Positions 1 through 7,464 of a DNA stretch of 34,497 nucleotides are shown here, one piece after another. Origin of the DNA: Candidatus Kuenenia stuttgartensis (lineage in GTDB: Bacteria; Planctomycetota; Planctomycetia; Gemmatales; Gemmataceae); contig CAMCLK010000052.1 in assembly GCA_945875585.1 (NCBI GenBank), positions 1 to 34,497 of the forward strand, written 5' to 3'. Both the position numbers and the translations under genes were made by a program. Position 1 is the stretch's first letter. Each line of letters opens with the position of its first letter. Below the pieces are notes generated by a model. The model was given only the letters and a program-made list of their open reading frames with translations. It made no database searches and was not told the DNA's origin.

Positions 1-2
1 CT

Positions 3-386
<384 letters not shown>

Positions 387-498
387 GCGGATTGGATTTT
401 CACTCAAGTTTTAAACCTGTCTGGACGGGGCCAATGAACCCCGATATAGCCCCCGTCGAAGGCGCAGCGCGCGCCAAAGACTGGGGAGGTTTCAGGCA

Positions 499-1491
499 AT
501 GCCACGGTTATTTGCATTCACATGCGGTTTGATTCTTTTTACTGCCGCAGGGCTAGGCTTGGCTGCGCCAGCACTGCCAACAACACAGGTGCCGCCACTG
601 GGGCCAGAATCAGGCAACTGGCTGGTGTGCTGCGCCAGTTACACCGGCCCTGAAGCCGTCGACATGGCCAACCAATGCGCCATGATTATCCGCTCGCGCG
701 ATCACCTTCCCGCCTATGTGATCAACTATGGCGAACAGGAACGCAAAAAGCGCACCGCGGAAATCGAGCAGGAACTCAAGCTGAACCCCGATGCCCGCAT
801 GCCCCGCCGCACCACCCGCATTCCCGATCAATGCGCCGTTGTGGTAGGTGGTTTTGCCACCATCGATGCGGCACGGACCGCGCTCGACAAAATCAAGCAA
901 CTAGCGGCACCGGAAATCAAACTGAGCGAAGGCAAAGTCAATTCCGACGTGGTTAGCCTCTATGTGCCGGTGCCTGGAAAAGGCGTGGAAATCCGCCGCG
1001 AAACGGTGAATCCGTTCACCCGCAGCTTTGTCACGCGCAACCCAACCGTTCCTAACACGGTGCCCCCAGCGCCCAAGGTGGATCCGTTCTTGAAGAAACT
1101 CAACAGCGAAGAAAGCTACAGCCTGCTGCGCAGTTCCAAAAAGTGGACGCTAGTGGTGAAGGATTACCGTGGCGCCACAATGGTGCAGCCCACCGCCAAT
1201 GGCGCGCCTTCCAGCGGATTTTTAGAGAAGATCGGCTTCGCCAAAAACAGCGATACCCTCAATGCCTGTGGCATGCAGGCCCACGAAACTGCCCGAGTGC
1301 TGCGCAAGCTTGAGTTCGATGCCTATGTGCTGCACACCCGAACCAACAGCATGGTTACCATTGGCGGCTTCGACCGCGAAGACGATCCCAAAATGCAGCA
1401 GGTCGCGGCGCACCTAGCTCGCCTCAACCTTGGGCCGCTCGACCTGAACACCAAGCCAGTTCCCATGGAAATCCCAAGGCCAGACCGCTGA
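499..1491 (+). CDS. Secreted protein with two SPOR-like repeats, function unknown
   Basis: Encodes 330 residues. A signal peptide is visible at residues 1-24 (hydrophobic FAFTCGLILFTAAGLGLA, then APALP), so export is expected. Two related alpha/beta repeats follow: the first about residues 40-140 (from NWLVCCASY to VVVGGFATIDAAR) and the second about 205-320 (from KWTLVVKDY to VTIGGFDRED). Both begin with a W-x-L/V-V strand and end with a (V/I)GGF strand plus a helix, which resembles SPOR-type peptidoglycan-binding folds. That comparison is by eye only. A strong GGGGAGG Shine-Dalgarno about 9 bases upstream supports this start. The gene is followed by a good intrinsic terminator, so it probably ends its transcript. 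No enzymatic motif is visible. Confidence 0.75.
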   Translation: MPRLFAFTCGLILFTAAGLGLAAPALPTTQVPPLGPESGNWLVCCASYTGPEAVDMANQCAMIIRSRDHLPAYVINYGEQERKKRTAEIEQELKLNPDARMPRRTTRIPDQCAVVVGGFATIDAARTALDKIKQLAAPEIKLSEGKVNSDVVSLYVPVPGKGVEIRRETVNPFTRSFVTRNPTVPNTVPPAPKVDPFLKKLNSEESYSLLRSSKKWTLVVKDYRGATMVQPTANGAPSSGFLEKIGFAKNSDTLNACGMQAHETARVLRKLEFDAYVLHTRTNSMVTIGGFDREDDPKMQQVAAHLARLNLGPLDLNTKPVPMEIPRPDR

Positions 1492-1520
1492 GCCGACACG
1501 AATCCGCTTCTATCAACGCG

Positions 1521-1549
1521 CCCCGAGCCTTACTGGCTCGGGGCTTTTG
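1521..1549 (+). terminator. Rho-independent terminator
   Basis: A perfect 9-bp stem (CCCCGAGCC at 1521-1529, GGCTCGGGG at 1535-1543) with loop TTACT is followed by CTTTTGT. It lies 30 bases after the stop codon at 1491, so it should terminate that transcript. Confidence 0.85.
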
Positions 1550-1709
1550 TATTGGGTGTCTGAAAAGCAGCGGGCCGATACACAAGTTCTTCGTCGTCAT
1601 CATGACCGCCACTGTGGCAACCATGCCCCACAATGACGTAGATAAGAAGAATGAACAAACCAGCGACTCGCGGCCAGCCAAGCAACGTGCTGCGAGAACG
1701 GATTTCCAT
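1530..1709 (-). CDS. Possible 59-residue membrane or lipoprotein-like small protein
   Basis: A minus-strand reading frame starts at the ATG at 1709. It has a short basic N-terminus (MEIRSRS), a hydrophobic stretch (VAGLFILLIYVIVG), then GHGCHSGGHDDDE and a short polar tail. This looks like a small membrane-anchored or lipoprotein-like product; the Cys after the hydrophobic stretch is not a canonical lipobox. Against it: no clear Shine-Dalgarno, and the stop codon lies in the loop of the terminator of the opposing gene. It occupies an otherwise empty 243-base gap. It may be chance coding. Confidence 0.3.
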   Translation of the reverse strand: MEIRSRSTLLGWPRVAGLFILLIYVIVGHGCHSGGHDDDEELVYRPAAFQTPNTKAPSQ

Positions 1710-1734
1710 ACCCTGATGGGGGAGGTGTTGGCGC

Positions 1735-2601
1735 ATGATGGTGACTGAAGATCGCATGATCATTAACATACGCACTGCTACCGCCCGGGTACAGGAGTCT
1801 GGCGAATACCAGTGGCTGCCAACCCATTGCCTGCTGACACCATCCGAACAACGCACCCTTGCCACACTTTTACCCCTGCCAGCCGAATGCAACAGCGGTG
1901 AGCCCGCTTGGTTCGTTCTGCCCCTAGCTGGCTTCACCGCCCTTCTCCGCTGCCATCGCGATGGCAGCGAGGCACATATTGTTGTCTATGCCCTTGCGGC
2001 CACAGATTACCGCGCTTGCCACGGCGATGCCACGGCCATCATCAAAGCTCTGGAATCGGTTCCCAAAGGCCACCCTTTAGACCAAATTGAAATCTCGGGG
2101 CTGACACGCACGGCACAGGTTATTTCCGCAATTCTCGCCGAAGGCGATGCGCCAACATTGCTGGGCGCTGCTCAGGCCTTGGTGGACGGTGGCAAAATCC
2201 ACCTGCAGGCTGAGGAGCCTGTACCCATGGAGCGGCTTACACCCCTTTGGAATCTGCTGCCCTCGAGGCAACGCGCCACGCTGAAAATAGCCACCTACCT
2301 GAATTCGACCCGCCTGCTCATGGACCTTGCCGCTGGCCCCACCGCACCGGAGCACGCTTGGACATGGAACAAGGTGGGCGATTACCCCGAAGGCGACTAC
2401 GAAAAGTCGTTGCATCAGGCAGCCACGCTCAACGACAACGACACCATCGCCCGCCTGCTTGGCCGTGGCAGCCGATGGGATATCATTATGCTCGGGCTGG
2501 CGCTGCTCGCCGTGCTGGCCGCCGGCCAAATCATGCTGGCGGCCACCGGTTGGAAGCCGCCTCCGCTTGTTCGACCTATCATTCAGGAGAAAGCACCATG
2601 A
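1735..2601 (+). CDS. Membrane-anchored hypothetical protein coupled to Nudix-like gene
   Basis: A 288-residue protein I do not recognise. Most of it is a soluble domain with no signal peptide. A single transmembrane helix near the C-terminus (about residues 250-272, DIIMLGLALLAVLAAGQIMLAA) leaves a short Pro-rich tail, so it is probably a tail-anchored cytoplasmic domain. The middle contains a LWNLLPSRQRATLKIATYL segment. The W..LP..R....T pattern is reminiscent of GTPase-associated or effector-associated scaffold domains, but this is only a pattern impression. A GGGGGAGG Shine-Dalgarno about 9 bases upstream supports the ATG at 1735. Its stop overlaps the start of the next gene (ATGA), indicating translational coupling. 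Confidence 0.65.
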   Translation: MMVTEDRMIINIRTATARVQESGEYQWLPTHCLLTPSEQRTLATLLPLPAECNSGEPAWFVLPLAGFTALLRCHRDGSEAHIVVYALAATDYRACHGDATAIIKALESVPKGHPLDQIEISGLTRTAQVISAILAEGDAPTLLGAAQALVDGGKIHLQAEEPVPMERLTPLWNLLPSRQRATLKIATYLNSTRLLMDLAAGPTAPEHAWTWNKVGDYPEGDYEKSLHQAATLNDNDTIARLLGRGSRWDIIMLGLALLAVLAAGQIMLAATGWKPPPLVRPIIQEKAP

Positions 2602-3272
2602 ACCCGCGCCCACAGGTACTGGTGATTCCTCGGGCTCATCTGGAACGTGTCGCCACGTTTCAAGGTTTCCTGCCCGACCGGCCTGGGCTGCTCGAACAGA
2701 TTCTCGAGCCAACAGAACTTCGCTTCATGGACCGCGATGCCGCCGAAGGCGACCCTAACTTCAAGCAACTGATTCCCTACATGGTGATCCGGCACGGCAG
2801 CCACTTTCTGGCCTACACCCGAGGCAAAAAGGGCAGCGAAACGCGTCTGCATGCGCTGAAATCGATCGGCGTGGGCGGGCATGTCGAGCCGTGCGACGGC
2901 CCGGCGCGCGATGCGCTGCTGTTGGGCATGATGCGGGAACTACGAGAAGAACTGCACCTATCCAGCCCAACGACGGAGCAATTTCTAGGCCTGATCAACG
3001 ACGACAGCAACGAGGTGGGCGCGGTGCATCTGGGTCTGGCGTACTTGATCGACGTTGTGGAAGAGCCAATGTGCGCGGATCTGGCACTGGTGAATCCTAT
3101 TTTGGAGCCCTTGGCTTCGCTGCGAGCCAAGGCAGACCAGTTTGAAACATGGTCACGGCTGCTGATGGAGGGCCAAGCCGGGCTGGACAGTCCGGAACTG
3201 CCCCTGAAACGGTTTGAAGCGGTTCAGCAGCAACAAAAATCAAAAGCGAGCCTGCGGCGCGGCGACTCATGA
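2598..3272 (+). CDS. Nudix-like hydrolase family protein
   Basis: A 224-residue cytoplasmic protein. A Nudix-box-like segment lies at about residues 93-120: GGHVE, a spacer, then MMRELREEL. It matches the G-x5-E-x7-REUxEE pattern only with a longer spacer between the first Glu and the REL..EE helix. Family members of this kind hydrolyse nucleoside diphosphates linked to another moiety; the substrate cannot be read from the sequence. The ATG at 2598 overlaps the upstream stop, so the pair is probably co-translated. The last codons run into a palindromic repeat element starting at 3267, which may supply part of the C-terminal tail and the stop. Confidence 0.72.
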   Translation: MNPRPQVLVIPRAHLERVATFQGFLPDRPGLLEQILEPTELRFMDRDAAEGDPNFKQLIPYMVIRHGSHFLAYTRGKKGSETRLHALKSIGVGGHVEPCDGPARDALLLGMMRELREELHLSSPTTEQFLGLINDDSNEVGAVHLGLAYLIDVVEEPMCADLALVNPILEPLASLRAKADQFETWSRLLMEGQAGLDSPELPLKRFEAVQQQQKSKASLRRGDS

Positions 3273-3366
3273 GCCCCCAACGTCAGTTGGGGGGTGCGCG
3301 GTCTCTTGCGCCAGTTCGGTGGGTGAGATGCCGACTGTTGCACCCCCCTGCTGACGCAGGGGGCTC
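3271..3366 (+). repeat. REPIN-like element: two inverted REP-type palindromes
   Basis: Two 27-base hairpin units face each other: 3271-3297 (GAGCCCCCAAC then GTCAG then TTGGGGGGTGC) and 3340-3366, the inverted copy. Inverting the second gives the same unit with four differences, and these are compensatory within each stem (AAC/GTT-type replaced by TGC/GCA-type). Each unit is itself a palindrome around GTCAG. About 42 bases separate them. This architecture is that of a REP doublet (REPIN/BIME). No RAYT transposase is in the window. Confidence 0.7.
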
Positions 3367-3417
3367 TTGAAATTACGTCTATTTCATTCAAATTGGACAT
3401 TCGTGGTAATTGCGAAT

Positions 3418-3467
3418 TCATGAGCCCCCAACGTCAGTTGGGGGGTGCGCAGTCTCTTGCGCCAGTT
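3418..3467 (+). repeat. Second, truncated copy of the REP-type repeat
   Basis: The 50 bases at 3418-3467 repeat 3267-3316 with a single difference (3451 A versus 3300 G). Only the left half of the element is present: the GAGCCCCC palindrome (3422-3448) and the adjoining TCTCTTGCGCCAGTT. It sits just beyond the stop codon of the minus-strand ftsQ-like gene. The 51 bases between the two elements (3367-3417) hold nothing recognisable. Confidence 0.85.
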
Positions 3468-3478
3468 ACAGCAAATGC

Positions 3479-4351
3479 CTACCTCGCCTGCAACAGATCC
3501 GGCGGGCTGTTCACCCCGGGGGCGTCGAGCCATGCTAGCAGGCGCGCCAACTTTTCCGCGGCAACAGGTTCACCCGCGGTTTCCTGGCCAGGACAACGCC
3601 CCCATGTCACATCGCCATAAACCGTTGTCAACACCCAACTGGTTCCAATGCGGCGAATCGATTTCACACGGCTAACCGAGTTGCCTGTGACCAGAATGCC
3701 CGACAAGCGCGCACCATCGCGCACCACCGACGATGGCCATGGCTGGCCGGGAGATGCCGGTGGACCCACCGCTTCACCCACCAGTTCGGGCCAGTCGCGG
3801 CGGCCTTCAAGACGCGGCAGCAGTATGCCCGCTGGATCCACCAAACGCTCCGTGCCATTCTCCCCATCGGCAATGCGCAGAACAGGCTCACGAAATTTCA
3901 GGTCCACTCGCACCGTGCCGCCCGTGCCAACCGCCACCGACTTCACCTCGGCCACCCATGGATGGGCCCTGAACGCCGCAGACAGCCGCGCCGGCATGCT
4001 GCGGTCTAATAGCGATATGGTTTCAGGCTGGGCTGACAGGAAGCGGACTTCAGCCAAAAACGCGTCACGGCCCATGCCGCGCGGCGGGGCCACGTCGATC
4101 TGGTCAAACGACACTTGGTAGGCGCCAACACGGTCGAGGTCGCGGCGCACGCGCCAGTCGAGCCCCCACAGGCCAACCCAAGCCAAGCCGCCCAGCGCCA
4201 GACCCAACATCACAAAAACACCGGCATACGAATACGAACGTCCCGGCGAGCGCGCAGGCCGCGCCGGGGGTACCACAGCAACAGGTGCTGGAGACGGCGG
4301 CCTTGGGCGGCGCGCCTTCCCGTCACCAGATGTTGATTTGTCGTTCGACAT
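3479..4351 (-). CDS. ftsQ: FtsQ/DivIB-like cell division protein
   Basis: A 290-residue bitopic membrane protein. It has a Pro/Arg/Ala-rich cytoplasmic tail (about residues 1-38), one transmembrane helix (about 40-62, YAGVFVMLGLALGGLAWVGL), then an extracytoplasmic region. That region has the FtsQ pattern HPWVAEVKSVAV...VDLKFREPVLRI...LVDPAGILLP, the end of the POTRA domain and the start of the beta domain. FtsQ connects early and late division proteins. The reading frame lies directly behind murB and overlaps its 3' end by 29 bases, the normal division-and-wall cluster order. The start is uncertain: the frame is open to 4369 and no clear Shine-Dalgarno decides between 4351, 4357 and 4369. 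Confidence 0.72.
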   Translation of the reverse strand: MSNDKSTSGDGKARRPRPPSPAPVAVVPPARPARSPGRSYSYAGVFVMLGLALGGLAWVGLWGLDWRVRRDLDRVGAYQVSFDQIDVAPPRGMGRDAFLAEVRFLSAQPETISLLDRSMPARLSAAFRAHPWVAEVKSVAVGTGGTVRVDLKFREPVLRIADGENGTERLVDPAGILLPRLEGRRDWPELVGEAVGPPASPGQPWPSSVVRDGARLSGILVTGNSVSRVKSIRRIGTSWVLTTVYGDVTWGRCPGQETAGEPVAAEKLARLLAWLDAPGVNSPPDLLQAR

Positions 4352-5195
4352 CAACATGGAACCGTTCACGCACCCGCAGGCGCATAGCCTCGATCAAACC
4401 GATGATTTCACCGGCATTGGCCGGCGAACGCACCACGATGTAATTGGGGTTGCGGTCGCACACCTCGGCGCAGCCTTCTCCCCGGCGGGCCACATCCGAC
4501 TTGCGCAGCAGGTCGGTCACATCCGCGCCCCTGAAAACGGGGCCCACGGTGTTGTTGCGGAGTGGTTCCTTGATGCGGCGCTCAATCCAGCAGCGTTTCA
4601 AACGCTGGTCGATGCTCTCCTGATCTTGGACATCTAACTGGAATTCCACTTCCACAATCACGGCACCCAGAAACGGGTCGTGTGAGTTGTTGCCCTGCCT
4701 CAGCATGGCGGCATCCAGCTCCTCGGACCGCCCCGAGGCTGAAACCGCGCGGATACGCTGGACATGGTCGATCAGCGCGTCCTCGCCTTCAGGAACACGC
4801 AAACGCAAGGCACCAGCCACGGTGCCGGGTTCACCCACCAAATGCTCCAAACCGGAAAGGCCCGCCCGTGCCGCCACTTCGATCACGGCAGACAATGGCG
4901 CGCCTGCTCCGGCAACAATCCACTCGCCCCGCACTTCAACCTTGGTAAATGCCTCGGCGGCAAGCACGAGGACCAAGCCGGGAACTTCTTCCCGAGCCAC
5001 AATCACATGATGCCCCGAGCCCAGAACGCGCAGCGATATCTCATCTGCCTTGGCCGCAGCCATCACGCGCTCGAGGTCGGCACGCGATTGTGGAGCTGCC
5101 AAGAATTCCGCACGACCTGTCAGGCCCATTGGCAGGTAGGGAGACAAGTCGCCCCCCTTCCGCACCAATCCCGTCAACGCCTCCAATGCCCCCAT
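4323..5195 (-). CDS. murB: MurB-like FAD protein lacking both catalytic residues
   Basis: A 290-residue homologue of UDP-N-acetylenolpyruvoylglucosamine reductase, which normally makes UDP-MurNAc for peptidoglycan. FAD-binding landmarks are present but divergent: MGLTGRAEF near residue 23, VLGSGHHVIV at 58-67 and GEPGTVAGAL at 121-130. The C-terminal domain aligns with type II MurB from ERRIKEPL onward. There the catalytic serine of the family's AGS-V-F-K motif is proline (Pro219 in VGPVFR), and the conserved glutamate near the C-terminus is glutamine (Gln286 in VERQINIW). Activity as a standard MurB is therefore doubtful. The start at 5195 has GGAGG 8 bases upstream. The longer frame to 5216 would place that ribosome-binding site inside the gene. 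Confidence 0.78.
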   Translation of the reverse strand: MGALEALTGLVRKGGDLSPYLPMGLTGRAEFLAAPQSRADLERVMAAAKADEISLRVLGSGHHVIVAREEVPGLVLVLAAEAFTKVEVRGEWIVAGAGAPLSAVIEVAARAGLSGLEHLVGEPGTVAGALRLRVPEGEDALIDHVQRIRAVSASGRSEELDAAMLRQGNNSHDPFLGAVIVEVEFQLDVQDQESIDQRLKRCWIERRIKEPLRNNTVGPVFRGADVTDLLRKSDVARRGEGCAEVCDRNPNYIVVRSPANAGEIIGLIEAMRLRVRERFHVDVERQINIW

Positions 5196-5203
5196 ACCTG
5201 GAA

Positions 5204-5208
5204 CCTCC
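5204..5208 (-). promoter_or_regulatory. Shine-Dalgarno deciding the murB start
   Basis: GGAGG on the minus strand lies 8 bases before the ATG at 5195. It argues for that start over the in-frame TTG (5216) and ATG (5213) upstream. Confidence 0.75.
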
Positions 5209-5295
5209 GTCATCAACGACCGCTTGCAACCCGATCAGTTTATACATTGTGGACTCAATCGGCGTTTTGCCAACGCCGATGACTAGCATGGAATT

Positions 5296-6000
5296 ATGAT
5301 GACACACCCATCATTGCCGACTCCTGTTGCCGATTCCGCCGTGTTAATCAGCGGAGGGCTGGATAGTGCTATTCTTGCAGGGCTTTGGGCCCGTGAACGA
5401 ATTATCCAGCCCATTTACGTTCACTGCGGACTTTTCTGGGAACAGGAAGAAATCAGTCATTGCCGACTTTTTCTTGAGGCGATTTCATCGCCCCATGTTT
5501 TGCCGCTGATTGAACTGCATCAACCCGCCAACGATTTGTATGGCGCGCACTGGAGCCTTTCCGGCACGAATGTTCCCGGGCACGATACGCCCGATGAAGC
5601 GGTGTTCCTGCCCGGCCGCAACGTGCTGCTGCTTGCAAAAGCATTGCTGCTGTGCCATTTGCGCGGAATTGGCAGGCTGGGACTGGCGCCGTTGGGCTCT
5701 AATCCTTTCCCGGATGCCACACCGCTGTTTTTCCAAACATTGTCAAGCACCGTGAACATGGCGGTGAATGGCAATGTTTCTGTCGAATTGCCTTTTCTCG
5801 ACAAGCATAAAGTCGATGTCATGCGGTTAGGAATGGGCATGCCGCTTCAGCATACTTTTTCCTGTATCAGGCCAATCCGAGGCCTGCATTGCGGGGCATG
5901 CAACAAGTGCGCCGAGAGGCAAGCCGCGTTCGCCAGTGCCGATATGCCCGATCCAACCATCTATGCGAATTTTCCAGGGAGCCCGCCATGCACAGCGTGA
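5296..6000 (+). CDS. queC: QueC-like 7-cyano-7-deazaguanine synthase
   Basis: A 234-residue member of the ExsB/QueC family, which converts 7-carboxy-7-deazaguanine to preQ0 using ATP and ammonia. It shows the PP-loop SGGLDSA (about residues 19-25), the family PGRN motif (about 105-108) and a C-terminal zinc site with CIRP...CGACNKC (four Cys between about 190 and 212). The sequence is noticeably divergent from textbook QueC; for example the usual YGQRH region reads VHCGLFWEQEE. It overlaps the queD-like gene by 13 bases, which supports a role in 7-deazapurine synthesis. QueE and GTP cyclohydrolase are not in the window. No good Shine-Dalgarno is visible, and either of two consecutive ATGs (5296, 5299) could serve. 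Confidence 0.85.
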   Translation: MMTHPSLPTPVADSAVLISGGLDSAILAGLWARERIIQPIYVHCGLFWEQEEISHCRLFLEAISSPHVLPLIELHQPANDLYGAHWSLSGTNVPGHDTPDEAVFLPGRNVLLLAKALLLCHLRGIGRLGLAPLGSNPFPDATPLFFQTLSSTVNMAVNGNVSVELPFLDKHKVDVMRLGMGMPLQHTFSCIRPIRGLHCGACNKCAERQAAFASADMPDPTIYANFPGSPPCTA

Positions 6001-6389
6001 CACGTGAAATTCATTTTTGTTACGGACATCGCCTGCTCAACTACCCGGGCAAGTGCCGGAACCTGCATGGGCACAATGGCATCGCTGTTATCACGCTGGA
6101 ATCCGACTCACTCGATGATTTGGGTATGGTGGTGGATTTTAGCCTTCTTAAGGCCAGCATCGGCGTGTGGATCGACACGAATCTTGACCATCGTATGTTG
6201 CTGCATCGCGACGACCAAGCATTAGCCTATCTGCAAGGCCAAGGCGAGCCAATTTTTGTTATGGATATAAACCCGACCGCGGAAAACATCGCGCAGTTGA
6301 TCTTCGAAAAAACTCGCGAGGCAGGCTTTCCAGTCACCGAGGTCAAACTTTGGGAAACAGAGTCCTGTCACGCCACTTATCGGGCTTGA
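5988..6389 (+). CDS. queD: 6-carboxy-5,6,7,8-tetrahydropterin synthase (QueD/PTPS family)
   Basis: A 133-residue protein of normal QueD length. It forms 6-carboxytetrahydropterin from dihydroneopterin triphosphate. Zinc ligands are expected at His in FCYGHRL and the two His of LHGHNG. The catalytic Cys is in PGKCRNLHGH, the Asp-His pair in LDHRML, and the Glu in the final ETESCHATY block. PTAEN matches the family signature. The ATG at 5988 is chosen because homology begins immediately (TREIHFCYGH) and GGGAG precedes it. It overlaps queC by 13 bases and converges on the ATP-grasp gene, overlapping it by 13 bases at the 3' ends. Confidence 0.92.
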   Translation: MHSVTREIHFCYGHRLLNYPGKCRNLHGHNGIAVITLESDSLDDLGMVVDFSLLKASIGVWIDTNLDHRMLLHRDDQALAYLQGQGEPIFVMDINPTAENIAQLIFEKTREAGFPVTEVKLWETESCHATYRA

Positions 6390-7414
6390 GCCGCCAGTAG
6401 GCCGCGCGCGTGGGCCTGCCTTACCATGCGGGCGGTCAGTTCCTGATGGGTGATGAACCGGATGTCCTCTACCGCGCTGGCCAAACATGCCAGCGGGCTG
6501 AAATCTGGATTGGGGTTCACTTCCAAAATATGGGGCTTGCCGGAATCGTCGCACCGGTAATCAACCCGCGCGTAGTCGCGGCAACCCAAGGCGGCAAAGG
6601 CCTTGCGCGACAGGTCTGTTAGAACGTCTTGCAAATCCGCATCGACTATGGCGGGGTAATCGACCGGTGTCGTATTGAAATCGTTCGACTTCACATGCCA
6701 TTTGGCATCGTACGTGAAGATCGGCCACAGACCGCCTTCTCGTTTTTCAAAGCGAATCTCCGATGGCGGCATGACCGATAGTTCCGGACACTCCACAACC
6801 ACCACGCTGAATTCCCGGCCGCCCAAGTAAGGCTCCACCAGCACCGGCGCGCCATAACGCTCCAGCAACTCGAAAACCCGACGGCTCAATGCTTCTTGCG
6901 ACGACACCACACTGCCATGATCCACCCCGATACTGGCATCTTGGTTTCCAGGCTTCACAATAACCGGCCAGTCGAACGGGCAGGTCGGCACACGCGGATC
7001 ACGAATCACTAGGCATTCTGTTACGGGCAATCCCATACCGCGCAGCAGCGCCTTGGTTCGGGGCTTGTCGCGGGCAAGGCTCAACGTGGTGGAAGGAGAG
7101 CCGGTGAACGGAATTCCCAGCCATTCCAGCAGGCCCGCCACGGTGCTTTCCGATTCGTAGTGACTGGCAATTCCTTCAAACAGATTGAACACAACATCGG
7201 GCGCCAGTTCCTGCAATCCCTTCAGAACTGCACCGGGATCGCGGGCACCCAGCAGCGACACGCGAAACCCCTCGTTCACCAGGTATTTTTCCACCTCATG
7301 AGCGGTGTAAACGATTTCATGCTCCGACTCGGCATCGGGATCATCTTTTGCCAGTACTGGCTCATTGAACAGCAGCACAACATGGATGGCTGTCGTTTGA
7401 TCGGTATCAGCCAT
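6377..7414 (-). CDS. ATP-grasp ligase, D-Ala-D-Ala ligase-like
   Basis: A 345-residue protein with the fold of D-alanine-D-alanine ligases. The N-terminal substrate domain contains VVFNLFEGIASHYESES and GIPFTGSPSTTLSLARDK. The ATP-grasp core has WPVIVKPGNQDASIGVDHGS and VLVEPYLGGREFSVVVVE. The C-terminal metal site is ARVDYRCDDSGKPHILEVNPNPDFS. The usual Ddl E-G-x2-G-E-D-G loop is altered, so the substrate need not be D-alanine. Such enzymes join a carboxylate to an amine through an acyl-phosphate. It is the last gene of a three-gene minus-strand cluster with a second ATP-grasp enzyme (50-base gap) and an aminomutase, which suggests a small peptide or amino-acid conjugate. A GGAAGG site about 10 bases upstream supports the start. 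Confidence 0.85.
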   Translation of the reverse strand: MADTDQTTAIHVVLLFNEPVLAKDDPDAESEHEIVYTAHEVEKYLVNEGFRVSLLGARDPGAVLKGLQELAPDVVFNLFEGIASHYESESTVAGLLEWLGIPFTGSPSTTLSLARDKPRTKALLRGMGLPVTECLVIRDPRVPTCPFDWPVIVKPGNQDASIGVDHGSVVSSQEALSRRVFELLERYGAPVLVEPYLGGREFSVVVVECPELSVMPPSEIRFEKREGGLWPIFTYDAKWHVKSNDFNTTPVDYPAIVDADLQDVLTDLSRKAFAALGCRDYARVDYRCDDSGKPHILEVNPNPDFSPLACLASAVEDIRFITHQELTARMVRQAHARGLLAAQAR

Positions 7415-7464
7415 GGATTCATGCCTTCCGCGACTGATTGCCGCAATGGTTTAGGTGGTTCGAC

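Noticed and set aside
424..457. GACGGGG/CCCCGTC stem after argF as a terminator
   Set aside because: The stem is only 7 bp with a 20-base loop and no T tract follows.
3271..3366. CRISPR repeats or paired terminators
   Set aside because: Only two inverted units plus one truncated copy, no regular spacers, no cas genes, and no T tracts after the stems; the inverted doublet fits a REPIN-like element better.
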